A stretch of 54,742 nt of DNA, from the NCBI GenBank assembly GCA_013115135.1, contig JABANP010000358.1, positions 1-54,742 of the forward strand. The letters are read 5' to 3'. Shown piece after piece: positions 12,801 through 23,192 of the stretch; the stretch's first letter is position 1; each line of letters opens with the position of its first letter. The notes beneath the pieces were generated by a model, which was given only the letters and a program-made list of their open reading frames with translations, ran no database searches and was not told the origin of the DNA. Source of the DNA: Perkinsus olseni (lineage: Eukaryota > Perkinsozoa > Perkinsida > Perkinsidae). Both the position numbers and the translations under genes were made by a program.

Positions 12801-15800
12801 CTCGTCGGACGGGCATGGCGGAATCGAGCTCATGGCGCCTTTGGGACAAGTGGAAGAGGGCTGTCCGGTGGCCCATGGTCCGGACATCCCCCCGTCGTTC
12901 GGTGACCAGCCGTTGGAGAGCGTCTCCTGGGTGCTCAGGGGCTACCATGATATTGATGACCTAGGAGAAGTCTTCCGACGCGTGACAGGCGAAGACGTGC
13001 TGTCGCACGCTGAGCCTTTCTACCCTTCCAAGGAGGAACCCGAGGGTGAGACGACCCCGACGGAAGAGCCGGCTGGGACCCAGAGCAGCGGCTCTGGAGA
13101 CTGTCCGATGGGCGCTCTGACTAGGGCGATCGAAGGGCTGGGTCTCAATAGCGAGGCCGAGGCGAAGGCGATGAACCGAGCTCACAACGAGCACATCGTC
13201 ACGGCCTGTGGTGCCCCTGAGAGGATAAGATGCATCTTATCCCAACTGCGGCACACTTTCAACAAGTCTCGAGAGCTGCCCGCTGGCTCGTTGCTTGGAG
13301 GGCTCTCCGGTGGTCGTGTGGTGCCACCTGGGGTGCAGGAAGGCTGTCCTCTTCTCAGCGGCCACGAGGATCCCAACTACTATCCGTATCCTGAGGACGA
13401 GCGCCCGGATGGGGATTATGACATCCCGGACGTAACTCCTGTGCAGCAGGATGGCGCCCGCGTCATCATTCTGACCGGCTACTACCTCGACGAGGAGATG
13501 TCGGCGGCATTCGAAGCGGCCTTTGGGGATCTGCGGATGCAGGTGGAAGGTCACAGCACGCCCTCCGCTCATGTGCCTGCCCTGGAAGAAACTGTTCACT
13601 ACGATGAATACCACACCCCTCCGCCCGAGTGGGATGATACTAACAATCAAACGCCGGCCCCTGGTGACGTCTTGCCTGGTTTGACGAACGAGCCCAGTAC
13701 TGCAGAGGATGCGTCGAGCGGCGGGAGTGGACTGCCCCGCAGGCTACAAGTGTCCGAGTGTGATGTGTCTGCTCTTGCCGAGGGCCTCAAGTCGCTTCCG
13801 GTCCTGTCGGAAGAGACGGTGTCCAGCGAGCGGCAGTTCCGGGAAACGAGAGTCGTCGTGTGTGGTACGGCACAGCAGATGGGGTGCTTGACGAAGAAGG
13901 TGGAGGAAGCCCGGGCTCTCATGCGCGAGCATGGCAGTGAGCTTCTCGGAGGGCTCATCGAACTCGAGTTTGATGACGGTGGGGGCCTGCCTGTCTGCCC
14001 CCTGGACGGCCCGGTCGACTACCAGCCTACTGCAACTTTAACGTCACGAAGCATAGAATTTGAGATCGAAGGATACTTCCAAGTGCAGGGCATCGCGAGG
14101 AACCTCCGCGATGCGTTCGGCGACTCTGTCCAGAACGTTTTCCTCGTCGGAATTGAGGGTCCCCAGGTCGATGAGGGTTCCTCGATGGAGCCTGGGGAAG
14201 TGGTTCTGCCTGGAACAGCGCCGGTAGGCCCTGAGGATCCGCTGATCACTACCCTGCCCGGGGGTGGTTTTCCGCCAGAAGAGGGCGTGTGGACGAGCCC
14301 ATCACCGCCACTGATGGAAGACCGATTACCTCTTGATGAGAGTGCGGGGCCAGCGGAGCAGCCTTTCTCAACAACGATGCCACCCTTCAAGGAGGGTGGA
14401 GGGACAATCTCGGAGCCTGAGACACTGCCGCCGCCGAGGCGTCTAGCGAGCCACAGGGTGTACGGCAGAAAGATGCAGGATACGACCTCCTCGGGGACGG
14501 CGAGCGATGGCTCATTCGAGTGCGGCACGAACAATCTAGCGGACGCGATAAAGGGACTGCCGAAACAAGATGAGGCGACGATCACCCAGGCGAAGGTGAA
14601 ACTGAAGCTTCGAGCTTGTGCCGGTCCCGCGAGAGTATCTTGTGTGAAGGACCAGATTGGGGCTGCCTCGGAGGTTCTCGATGCTGCTGGCAGCCAGCTC
14701 TATGGAGGAGTCAAGTCGATCCGGACGGATGGGAAGGTGCGGGAGGGCTGCGATTCACATGATAGAATTGACACCTTTGGCGCGGTCGAGGTCTCCATTT
14801 CCGCGACCAACTGCCTCTCCACCCAAACAGCGTGTGTGAACGATCCTGACAGGCGATGCTACGATGCATCCCAGCGCTGTGATCGAGAATGGCTCTGCCC
14901 CAACGGTGACGATGAGATGAGCTGCAGCTACCAGTGTCTCGACAGCGAAGTGCGGTGTCCGGCGACGGGACTCTGTATCGCTAAGGATCTACGGCAAGGC
15001 GGCTGTCAAGAGTGTGGAGATGAGGTTTATGCCAGTCATGAGACCTGCGTCTTCCTGAGACAAGAGAAAGACGCTTTGCAGAACCTGCCCGTGTGCGACG
15101 CCAATGTTGTTGATGATTTCCTTTTCGTGCGGTATGGAGAGGCTTGCACGTTCGACGTGAACCCGTGCTGCGTGGCTGACAAGGTTTCTGCGGACGAGGC
15201 GGCGTCGAAGGTTTTCCAGTGTGATGGGTCGACATACAGACCCGGACCTGATCTCCTCTGGATACTCTCTCTTGTCGTGGGGACGATAGTACTGCGAGAA
15301 CTTCCAGAGGATGCAAAGCGCGAAGTCATGCACAGCTAGGGATGTCGAGATCCTCCGCTATTCGTCTCTACGCTGCGAGACTTTCCTTCTCACCGGCTCC
15401 CTGCCTTGTGAGTGCTTCGACGACCTCGGAGGCATCCTACAGGAAGACCGAGCCACTTTGGAAAGCTGTGACTCCTTCCGTGAGGCTATGACGCTGAAGG
15501 GCGTGAAGAATCTTGAGGAGCGCGCGGCAGTGAGGAGAAATCTCGGAACAGCGGAGCACCGCACTGCGTGGGAATCCGTGAGAGCGCGCTGCGATGCGAA
15601 GGGAGGGCTGCAGAGGCTTGCGGCAGCTGAAAGCCTGATAAGCGAGACAGAGCGGAACCCGTGAAAAAGATGATGTCGCGGCTCCTGCTCGGCGGCGACC
15701 TCACAGGACTGAAGGAGGACCCTGAAGCCTTGGCTGGGTTCGAGGAAGGCTTCAAAGCTGCGCTGCTAGAACTGCTGGGGAGGGACAGCATGAATAAGGA

Positions 15801-18800
15801 TTCAATTGTGATGAATGGAATTATCATGGTTGAGTCCACCTCAGTGAGTTACTCCCAACTCGCACGGGGTGGATCTTCACGGGTAGGTTGCAACGACAAC
15901 TCCGGCACCGACAGCAGCCGTCCAGCCGAGTACTACCACTAGTACTACACCCTCTCCCAGAATGCTCCAATCTAGTGGAGCTAGCAGCAGTGCCGTTAAC
16001 TTCGAGGTGACCGCGTTATCATTTTGCCGGTTGTCATTTGCTCCTTCGTAGCTTACGGTCGAGAGTGGTACCACCACTGGTACGCTGGCCGAGCGCGAGG
16101 CCGCTGCGGCTGCCGAAGCCTCTGCTGTGGCTGACAGCCTTGAGAGCCTCAACTCGGATGCTTCCAAGCAGACCACTCTGCTGAACTCCCTCAGCGCCTC
16201 CGTGCCCAACTTGCCGCCTATGAGCTTCCTAGGCCTCGCCGACCCGCAAGTAAGAGCATCGCCGCCACAGGCTCGCAGTACGGCCCGTCAGGTTCGCGAT
16301 GCTATCGAGCAGTTGTGCCTGTCGCCAAAGTTCAAGTGTCCGATCACCGGCACCTGTATAGATGAAAGATTCGTTTGCAACCAGATTTCAGAATGTGAGG
16401 TCATCGAGCCTGGCGAGACGGTGGCGGCTGATGAGAGAAAGTAGGGCTGCTTGTCTCCTGCCTAGTAGACAGAATTTTGTCAGCTGCGTCTTCACTACGC
16501 CGGCGCCGGGAGCGCTTTGTAAAGAGACCCAGTTCAAGTGCGGGTCTGGCGAGTGTATCGAGGACGTCTTTTACTGTGATGAAGTCCGCGATTGTGCTGA
16601 TGGATCCGATGAGACGCAACCTGAATGCGTCGCGCAGCTTCAGGCGAGAACAGAGATGGAATCATGTGGGCAGCGATAGGATCAGCATTCCTATTAAACT
16701 TGTGTCCTCCGCTTCTGCAGCCACTGCCGCGCAAAAGTCTATCGCCCCGGTGACTCTGGTGAAAGACTGGTTCGGGGTGATGTTTGCAACTCCAGTGATG
16801 GTGAAATGTATCAAGTTCATGCAACCCACGGACAAGGTAGGCTGTTACGGCTGGAGGGGTCTCCGAGGAGACGGTTGAGAGTCATTGTGGATTATACTGC
16901 ACTAGCGTGACTTACCTTGTACAATTTTTAGAGTTTGAGGCCCAAATTCTGACAGTAAGCTCGCATTATGTATTTACATTGATTACCTGACTGCGGCTGA
17001 AATTTGATACAATTTCAGCTGGCTACGATTCGTATCCATATTCTCAAGTCGACCTCGCTTGCAAGTCGGAATATGATTTTTTTCATGCGCCGCTGTACTC
17101 AGGCGGTAGCAGAGGTAAAGATGTTCGCGTGTGACGAGAGTGAGGTTTTCCGTGACGGTGCTGGTGTGGTCCTCCGAAGACCTGAGACCAGTTGCAAGGC
17201 GATGAAGGTAGGCCATCGTGGCTACGCTGCTTCCTAGCTGGTGCCTCGGCAAGGTCATCACACTTTCTGATGGTGACGATGCTGATCTTTTGAAGCATAA
17301 AATCGCCGCGGAGGCTACTACGACTACAACTACTCCGGCACCCTCGGCAGCGAAGTCACTTGCATACAGTGCGGCCTCGACCACTAAGGAGTGCTCATCT
17401 GGCAATTGTGATGTGGTAGGCTTCGAGGGTGAATCTTCCCAAGGGGAGGTTCTATGCAATCGTGCAGGTGATGATGAACTCGAACTATGAGTGCTACGAC
17501 GCGACGGGCGAGATTGTTGGTTCTGACGACATCGGCTCCGGCGTATGCAAGATGCCGAGGGTAGGCGAGGCTGCGACGAAGAAGGTCGAAGACGACGACC
17601 GCTGCGGAATTTCGGTGGGCGAGCGACGCGAGGCTCCTGCGTGGATTTGCTCTTGTTGTTTCCAGTTGCCTATCTCCCTAGCTCGAGTGAAGAAAATCCG
17701 GGCGGCGAATCCGGATGATAATGACCTTCTACAGGACGAGACCTACAAGTGCTTCTGTTACCAGCAGCTGCAATTCAACATCGCCAACGGCAATACTAGG
17801 TGGACGGCTTTGGCACTTCCCTCGGCCTTAGAAGTTAATCCGCAGGTACTTTTTCCCGCCTTACAACGGCGAGGCTCAGAAACTGTGCGAACCTTATTTG
17901 TTGCAGAAGGTGGGTTCGAACCGCACGGCTCATGTTTTTCTTATTTTTCCGTCTCAGCTCTTCGAGTTCGTGATGGCCATCGTGGCGGTGTTGTCGGTGA
18001 CTGTTCTCAACTGGCTGCTGAAGGCGATCATTTACTTCCTAGTCGACATGGAGAAGCACACTTCCGTGATTACTCGTTACACTTTCCTTTTTTGCAAAAT
18101 AATGGCGTGCTCAGTTCACTACGAAGGAGATGTCCCTCATGAAGAAGCTCTTCGTCGCGCAATGGATCAATACAGGGCTGATTATTCTCTTTGTGAATGC
18201 ACAGCTGCACGGTATGACGGGAGACATACCAGTGGTAGGACATCAGTCACCGCGCCACTGGACGCTCGAAGTGCTGCCAATTTCCAGTTTGGCACGACCT
18301 TGAGAATCGGTGATGGCGACTTCGATGATTTCACGTCCAACTGGTACAAGGCAGTGGGTATCGGCCTCAGCATTACCATCGCGGTTCAAGTAGGGCTGGG
18401 CATATTACTGCTGCTTCAGCGACGACGTTTTCTTGGTCTCCTTTGAACCTTTAAGTGTTGTAAAAAATAGAAACAACAGGCAATTGCACTAGCTCTAGGT
18501 TGTTTGATCGTCACAAGAGCAGAAAAGTGTCTAAATTCGCAACATTGCATCTTCTCCAGATTGCATGGGCCGCTTTGCCGCCACTGTTCGCTGGCGCTAT
18601 GAAGCTGATCATGATGCCTCTGATCGGGAAAAAGAAGAAGACGCAGGTGAGTAATCGTGAGGATGAATCTTAATTGACAGGCCGAGTGGCAGGACGCGAT
18701 GAACCAAGTTTACAAGTTGCCCGACTTCAACCTGGCCTTGAGGCTGGCTCAGACCATGAACGTGCTTTTCTGCACTATCATGTGGGCCTGCTTAGGAGGC

Positions 18801-19721
18801 GCCCACTCATCACTTTTATCATACCAGGTACTCATCCAGCATGCCAATATTGCTGTACATCGGCGCCCTCTACTGCCTGGTCGCCTACTGGGCCGATAAA
18901 GTCTGCCTTCTTCGGTGGGTGGCAGCTTGAGTAGCTTTCCACTATCCATTCCGTTGCAGACTCTCCGCAAGGCCACCAGCCTTCACGCAAGAAACTGTCA
19001 TTGGTGCCATCAAGCTGTTCCCACTGGCTGCCTTGCTGCATTGTCTCCTCGCCTTCTGGATGTGAGCTATTCGGAAGCATCCACCCGTCGCGATTCTCGC
19101 CATCTCAGGCTGGGCAACCAGAATGTCTTCCCGAGTGACTTCTTCACGGACGCTACTGAGCAACAGTAATTGCACCGACTGAGAGTTACTGACCATCGTG
19201 GTTGTCTTCTCAGTTACATCGACCGTTACATGAGCGGCAGCAATGCGAAGCGATACGAGCAAATTATGTATAACGGAGTTCCGACCGGCGACTTGGAGTC
19301 CTTCCAGTGGTATATCGAGGCTCGTATCCAAGACGGCTTCCGAAGGGCTGCTGTTGGCGAGGCCATCCTCATCGGAATGATCCTCACCTACTACGCTGCC
19401 TACCTTTTATATTATGTCTTTGGTACACACCTCGTGGCGTGCATGCGGACTTGCTGGTTGTGCTTCCACTCGAAAGACGGCAAGAAGATGAGCACCATCA
19501 CTAATGAGACGTACACAGATGCGGTGCAAGAGATGATACAATCCGGTGTGATTCATTCCTATGAGTTGAAGAGCAACCATCGATATGACTTGGCATACAC
19601 TGCCATATCAGAGCTCGAACAGAAGCATTTGAATGAACAATCAGCGGCGGTAGGCCCTCCAGTAGCCATACCTCAACCGTCGCCAGTAGTGGTCGTGGTT
19701 CAACAGCAGCAGAAGCAGTAG
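3807..19721 (+). CDS. Giant TMEM63/CSC1/OSCA-like channel with a multi-domain ectodomain insertion (many exons)
   Basis: The gene is read by splicing short GT-AG introns in compatible phase. The best-supported exons are 5558-5623, 5670-5816, 5864-5942, 5998-6065, 6109-6236, 6565-6679, 7097-7165, 7351-7458, 7504-7596, 8916-9102, 9186-9352, 9933-15210, 15926-16006, 16052-16249, 16292-16420, 16473-16665, 16721-16836, 17468-17560, 17666-17845, 17880-17909, 17958-18065, 18115-18234, 18288-18389, 18560-18646, 18681-18781, 18828-18914, 18960-19061, 19109-19165 and 19214-19721. The product should be a plasma-membrane, osmo- or mechanosensitive-type ion channel or lipid scramblase by family (TMEM63/OSCA/TMEM16 superfamily). 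The ATG at 3,807 opens an acidic cytosolic-looking N-terminus, but exons between it and 5,558 are uncertain. There is one frame break near 11,456. That all parts belong to one transcript is inferred from continuous open exons and family order. Confidence 0.75.
5558..9102 (+). CDS. Channel N-terminal half: first helices, cytosolic loop and following helix
   Basis: Exon 5558-5623 joined to 5670-5816 gives 'GEFGVGIQLYFDFLLYLG' followed by a hydrophobic run and 'SIGNIGECG'. This matches the first membrane helix of the alveolate TMEM63-like group. Exon 5998-6065 gives a second helix. Exon 6109-6236 carries 'ITPSDFSVHVMGLP', the usual start of the long cytosolic domain. It continues through 'PIVCEVALARDYGG' (6565-6679), a coiled coil (7351-7458) and 'AHVIFNEEAYKKF' (7504-7596). 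It ends with 'AFEPSNIYCENLDF' and a helix before the GTAAGT donor at 9,103 (8916-9102). Exon phases agree at every junction listed. The 7597-8915 intron is swollen by a mobile element. Confidence 0.8.
7635..8769. mobile_element. MITE-like element with terminal inverted repeats, inside an intron
   Basis: The left end (7,635-7,694) and right end (8,701-8,769) are imperfect inverted repeats of about 55-60 bp. Both start TTAGT at the outer edge, and both contain an inverted GGAGGATA(A/G)GGCCG block. TA flanks both ends, suggesting a TA target duplication (Tc1/mariner-like habit; inference). The interior is almost entirely a tandem array. The element accounts for most of the 1.3-kb intron 7,597-8,915; without it the intron would be about 180 nt. 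No transposase is encoded. Confidence 0.7.
7701..8720. repeat. 93-bp tandem array, 11 units (87-96 bp)
   Basis: Unit starts (GCCCTATCCGCC) fall at 7701, 7788, 7881, 7974, 8067, 8160, 8253, 8346, 8436, 8532 and 8628. A truncated unit starts at 8,721. Units are almost identical. Length changes come only from the number of CAA triplets, in steps of 3 bp. The array is the core of the inverted-repeat element above. Confidence 0.95.
9186..9771 (+). CDS. Discoidin (F5/8C)-like segment at the start of the ectodomain
   Basis: Exon 9186-9352 follows the membrane helix in phase. It encodes a segment with 'DGCFEICDIQMFADDDC', the strand-Cys pattern seen at the C-terminal edge of protist discoidin-like domains. 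A further open stretch 9568-9720, after a CTCAG acceptor, has 'STGEIKVMNPLTHEAVDG' and may be the next exon. Its join to 9,352 is not resolved. The role would be extracellular glycan binding by family analogy. Confidence 0.5.
9933..15210 (+). CDS. Giant ectodomain exon: basic/Pro-rich linker, eight 4-Cys repeats, two LDLa-like modules
   Basis: After a TCTGTGGCTCAG acceptor (ending 9,932) the frame runs to 11,456, then continues one frame over to a likely donor at 15,211. The order is: an Arg-rich segment; a Pro-rich segment with repeats of the GE(H/Y)YDSPPPT type (10,150-10,400); eight repeats of about 130-240 residues; then LDLa-like cysteine modules (14,812-15,050, with 'NGDDEMSC'). The shift at 11,456 falls exactly in the invariant 'EGCP' motif of repeat 2. 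Restoring one C in TGC-CA would re-establish both the motif and the frame, so a 1-base deletion or assembly error is more likely than an intron. No known family is recognised for the repeats. It lies between two membrane-helix exons, so it is predicted to be extracellular. Confidence 0.8.
10545..14756 (+). repeat. Eight degenerate copies of a novel 4-cysteine protein repeat
   Basis: Approximate copies: 10545-10935, 11058-11460, 11536-11965, 12010-12400, 12465-12870, 12913-13350, 13450-14002, 14041-14756. Each copy begins with a strand and helix (hydrophobic run, G-x-x-D/E, then F/L-G). An acidic, poorly conserved linker follows, then Cys-x-x-x-x-L, a strand ending in Cys, '(I/V)xC' with an amphipathic helix, '(L/G)GG(I/L)', and a closing 'EGCP' (variants DGCP, PVCP, EGCD). 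The acidic linkers vary from about 20 to over 100 residues. Confidence 0.85.
15290..17560 (+). CDS. Second half of the channel ectodomain: SEA-like, LDLa and discoidin-like segments
   Basis: From 15,290 to about 15,630 there is a Cys-containing helical segment. From about 15,652 to 16,249 lies a SEA-like segment with 'LALAGFEEGFKAALLELLG'-style spacing, joined across introns 15883-15925 and 16007-16051. A divergent LDLa (16,310-16,485) and a textbook LDLa follow (16,510-16,635, 'CKETQFKC...CDEVRDCADGSDE'). Next comes a discoidin-like segment with 'WFGVMFATPVMVKCIKF' (16,721-16,836) and 'AVAEVKMFACDES' (17,085-17,215). Introns at 16250-16291, 16421-16472 and 16666-16720 have compatible phases. 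Junctions near 15,630 and 16,837-17,238 are approximate. It directly precedes the next membrane helix. Confidence 0.7.
17666..19721 (+). CDS. Channel C-terminal half: TMEM63/CSC1-like membrane core
   Basis: Spliced exons reproduce the family order. A helix ends in 'LVDMEKHTS', continued across intron 18066-18114 as 'FTTKEMSLMKKLFVAQWINT', the hallmark '(E/D)xHxT...KxFxxQxxNT'. Next come 'DFDDFTSNWYKAVG', then 'LALRLAQTMNVLFCTIM' joined (intron 18782-18827) to 'YSSSMPILLYIGALY' and 'YWADKVCLLR'. 'RPPAFTQETVIGAIKLFP' and a last helix near 19,365-19,425 follow. The stop is at 19,719-19,721, after a Gln/Pro/Val-rich tail. Introns are 34-53 nt apart from 18390-18559. The tiny exon 17880-17909 (30 nt) is predicted from both splice signals and fit. 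Confidence 0.85.
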
Positions 19722-22498
19722 TTCACGATTATTTGTCCAACTTGTCAATTTATCAAATTCCCCTCAACTTTTCTTCAATGTGAATGTCCTTGCACTCGTT
19801 TAATTCTTCCTCGCATGTACTGACATGCTATTGCTACTGTGATTCGTCTGCTCGGAGTTGCGCGTCGTAGTCTTCAATTCGCGCTGGAGACAGTGCTTCG
19901 AGCAGGATTCAGCTGCTGGGTGAGAAGAAGCGCACATGATATACAGCACGGGCTTCCTCAGAACAGAAACGGGCTCGTTGGGGCGGCCATCGAAACGTTA
20001 GCAGGTTGGGAGCACGTTAGGAGTCGTTTTGGGTTTCCATGTCAGTGTTCTAAATGACGCGAGAAGAAGCACTCGTCCCACTAGATTAACGCAACCAATC
20101 GATGATACCAATCAATACCAAAGGATAGACAATGATCAACCCACCGAGCCTTGGGGTGCAACGATAGGACTTCACGTGATGGTCCGAGCAGTAAGGACCA
20201 CAAACAATAGAAGATCTAGTATAACTTCACTTATGGCTCGTAATACAAGCTCTAGCCTACTCAGCTTGAATGTCCACGATCACACAGGACAAACGCTTCT
20301 TTGCATGCATCAGCTAGCCGGGGCGCTAGGTGTGTGGCAGAAAGCGGAATCTGCGACTCAGACCCTCTCCGTTGTGTTTCTCGCCCCTGTTATTCCCTAG
20401 AGACATCGATTCTTCGATTACTACAGCACTTTCCCTCGGCGGTAGATTTTGGTCAACCGTCGTCAAAGTTGAGCTTTCAACTCGTTCCAGCTGGTAGTCT
20501 AGCAGTGGTCGAGGTCCTCAATTCGAGGAAGCGCTTGAACCTGGCACTGTCCCTGACTTATTCGCCGTCATTATTCATCGAGAATTCTCAGTGATTTTGA
20601 GTGCAGCATTCCGCAACTTCGAAAGGACTCTTGTGGGATGAACCTATATCTCTAATCGGCTTAACCAGGGCGCCAAGCTCAGTATCCTGCTTCTTCGAGG
20701 GGTAGCGAAAGAACCTCCTGTGGCGATAAGATAAATCTCTAGCCTGTTTGGCCAAGGCGCCAAACCCAGTATCCTGCTTCTTCAAGCGAGGGCACTGCTG
20801 GAGTAAAAACTCACACAACAGCTCCCGAAAGACCAATTCAGCTTCAAACCAATAGTATCAGCTAGTTTAGTAGCCAAGTAACTCCCCTCCACGACGATAC
20901 CAGAACTCGAGGTGGCCAGTCTTACAATCGAATTTAGGCCATCAACTTCGAGAATAGTTGGGTTACTCGAGTCGAAAGACGAGTCCAGCTTCTCCATACT
21001 CTTCTTAGGCATAAGGTTGACCGCTGCTTGGTCCAGGACTCATAAGCAGATCGGATTTCTATCGAAAAGGTTGAGACCTCGGCGCAATCCTTATCATTTA
21101 CCATCGGTTCTCGAATCTACGCTAAAATCGATGCACACTGAATGAGGGCTGCCTTGCCATCCGGTCGGACCGGTCAGTTATAAATAATATTTTGAGTGAT
21201 AAGGTTCCTGAGATCTGTTATCACTTTCGTCGCAGACAATAGCTACACTCCAGAAGTCTCAAAGGAGAAAAGTCTCCTTGAACCGCACTGAGTGCAAACT
21301 CCAATTGACGACGAAATCAGGATCAACGCCAACCTGCATTATGAGCCCCTCGACTCCTCCCTCCTGTGGGGCATCTGGATGTTGTAAGATTTTCCATTGG
21401 GCTAGACAGATCTTCAAGGGAAGTTCCTATATGCTGACCGTTCGCGCCAATGAAGTACATCTGAGACCTATCAACGCTTTTCAGATTTATCCTAATACAG
21501 CGTTTCACGAGTTGTTAACAGGTCATTCAATCACAATTGCAACTAATTGAGGCAATCGACTGAGCTGCCGCTGAATTCACTTTCTGGAGCAAGTCACTAG
21601 GGTGTCCCCCGGACAGTGCACCATATTGGTCTGAAATTCTACGACCGTCAGATTGAAACGTCTACGACCGTCGTGGAGCCGGTGTATGCGATTGGTCAGC
21701 CTCTAATGCAACGAGAAGACGCCGTCCCACATTGTCACCGTTCGCGGAGGGTCGCCGATCGAATAGAAACAACCGAATAGAAGTGAACTAGAATGCCCTC
21801 TGCAACACTCCAGCTAGTGCTTGCACCACCAACCAGCACCATCGTGAAGCGCCTCTCTTTTGTGCCACGGGTCCTGTTAAACCCGGACACCGCGGTGGTT
21901 CCTGTTTCATGGGATTCATGGCCGAGTAAACCTGCCCTGCAAGCTGAACTCGACGAGAGACGACCATGTCATTGTGTCATAGTATAAGTCACCCGCCGTC
22001 GCAGTAATACGTACTGTCCCAGAAAACAGGAGACATTATAGCGTTGCAGCCGGTGGAGAAAACGGACCACGGTTGTTCGTCTCCGACAACACATCACCAG
22101 CAGCCTGGAAGCAGTATCGCCTGCGAAGAATTTACTCAACCTTCTAGATGAGGACGCTGGGTGCAAGATGCCATCTTGAAGATGGCGCATCATAGCCCAC
22201 TCGAGAGCTTAGACATGTTGTGACAAGAGAGCGCGGATTGCGGTGTGAATTCAACACATACCAGGATTAATGGAGACGGAAGCTCGGGGAATTGAGCTCC
22301 TCTGAAACAGCAGAGGGTCCCATTCATATGTATGCCCGTTCATATTACCTTAATTTTATGATGTCCATATCTATAAGGCCCATTCAATCCCCGCGACAAG
22401 CTAGCGACTGAGAAGATGCGCTAGCATCGCTAGCGAAGCGCTGGCGTTGCGACTTGCAACCGACACCGAAAATTGAGGTAACAAAAAGCCCTTCCATC
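19722..22498. other. Mostly unassigned sequence between the channel gene and the Cys-rich gene array
   Basis: No gene is certain here. A copy of the downstream tail shared by the Cys-rich genes lies at about 20,400-20,590. On the minus strand, 20,588-20,836 contains a two-unit repeat (about 97 nt) giving 'KKQDT(G/E)xGAL'. Minus 20,782-21,012 vaguely resembles a retroelement aspartic-protease region ('VVEGSYLATKLADTIGL'), but no catalytic D-T/S-G is present. Short CTAGC-type hairpins occur at 22,400-22,445. Confidence 0.4.
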
Positions 22499-23192
22499 AT
22501 GAACACCACCTTCGGGATTCTCTCCATTGTGTGCCTACTTGGCGTCGCCTTGGACTTCGAGAACGAAGATCCTGTCGGATTCTACTCGTAAGAGGACCTT
22601 GCCGTAGGAGTGTTTTATATCGTGGTCTCAGAGTGGTGAGCCCTTTGCTCGGTGCCTCGGCCGGATTCGAGAACCCGGTCGACCAGGGTGAAGGTAAGAG
22701 CCCTCCATTAGTTACGTACTATGCCCTACTGAGTGTGTCTGCTTGTTCTGTGTGAATTTAGGAGGTCCCTATGAGAAGCCTGTGGGGAATTGCTATGTCT
22801 CGCCTGAAGGTTATATTCTCGGCTGCAAGTGCACCACTCTCGACGCGCTTGTCGTTGCTGTAAGTGTCGAGGGCTTGTTTATCGCTCTCTAGTCGTTCGG
22901 GATGCTCTTAGAACAAGACGGGCACAGTTATATCGGCCGTCTGTGTGAGCGACTGTTCGGCGACTGGCACTTGCCCCGGGCCACCGAAAGGGTCCCCGGA
23001 ATGCCTTCCGATCGTTAAGGTCTGCGCCATCAATTGCAAGCAGGAGTCAGTAAGTACTCGGGCCTTGTGGAGCGGAGCATCTGTAATTCTCTCACCTTTA
23101 CTCAGGACTGCCTGGAGGGGGGTTACTGCCAAGATCTCTCGAAGTACTCACCAGGGATACAGAGGCATGCCTGCATGTTCAGGCAAGGGTGA
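22499..23192 (+). CDS. Small secreted cysteine-rich protein, five exons (copy 1)
   Basis: Exons 22499-22587, 22632-22693, 22762-22859, 22912-23049 and 23106-23192 join in correct phase with GT-AG introns of 44-68 nt. The product is about 157 residues. It starts with a probable signal peptide ('TTFGILSIVCLLGVALD'), then 'SAGFENPVDQGEG' and 'YEKPVGNC'. The Cys-rich C-terminal half follows, with spacing C-x3-C-x6-C-x10-C-x6-C-x3-C and a last module 'DCLEGGYC...CMF'. A second gene at 30,623 has the same exon layout, which supports the model strongly. Function is unknown; a secreted role is inferred from the signal peptide and cysteines. Confidence 0.8.
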
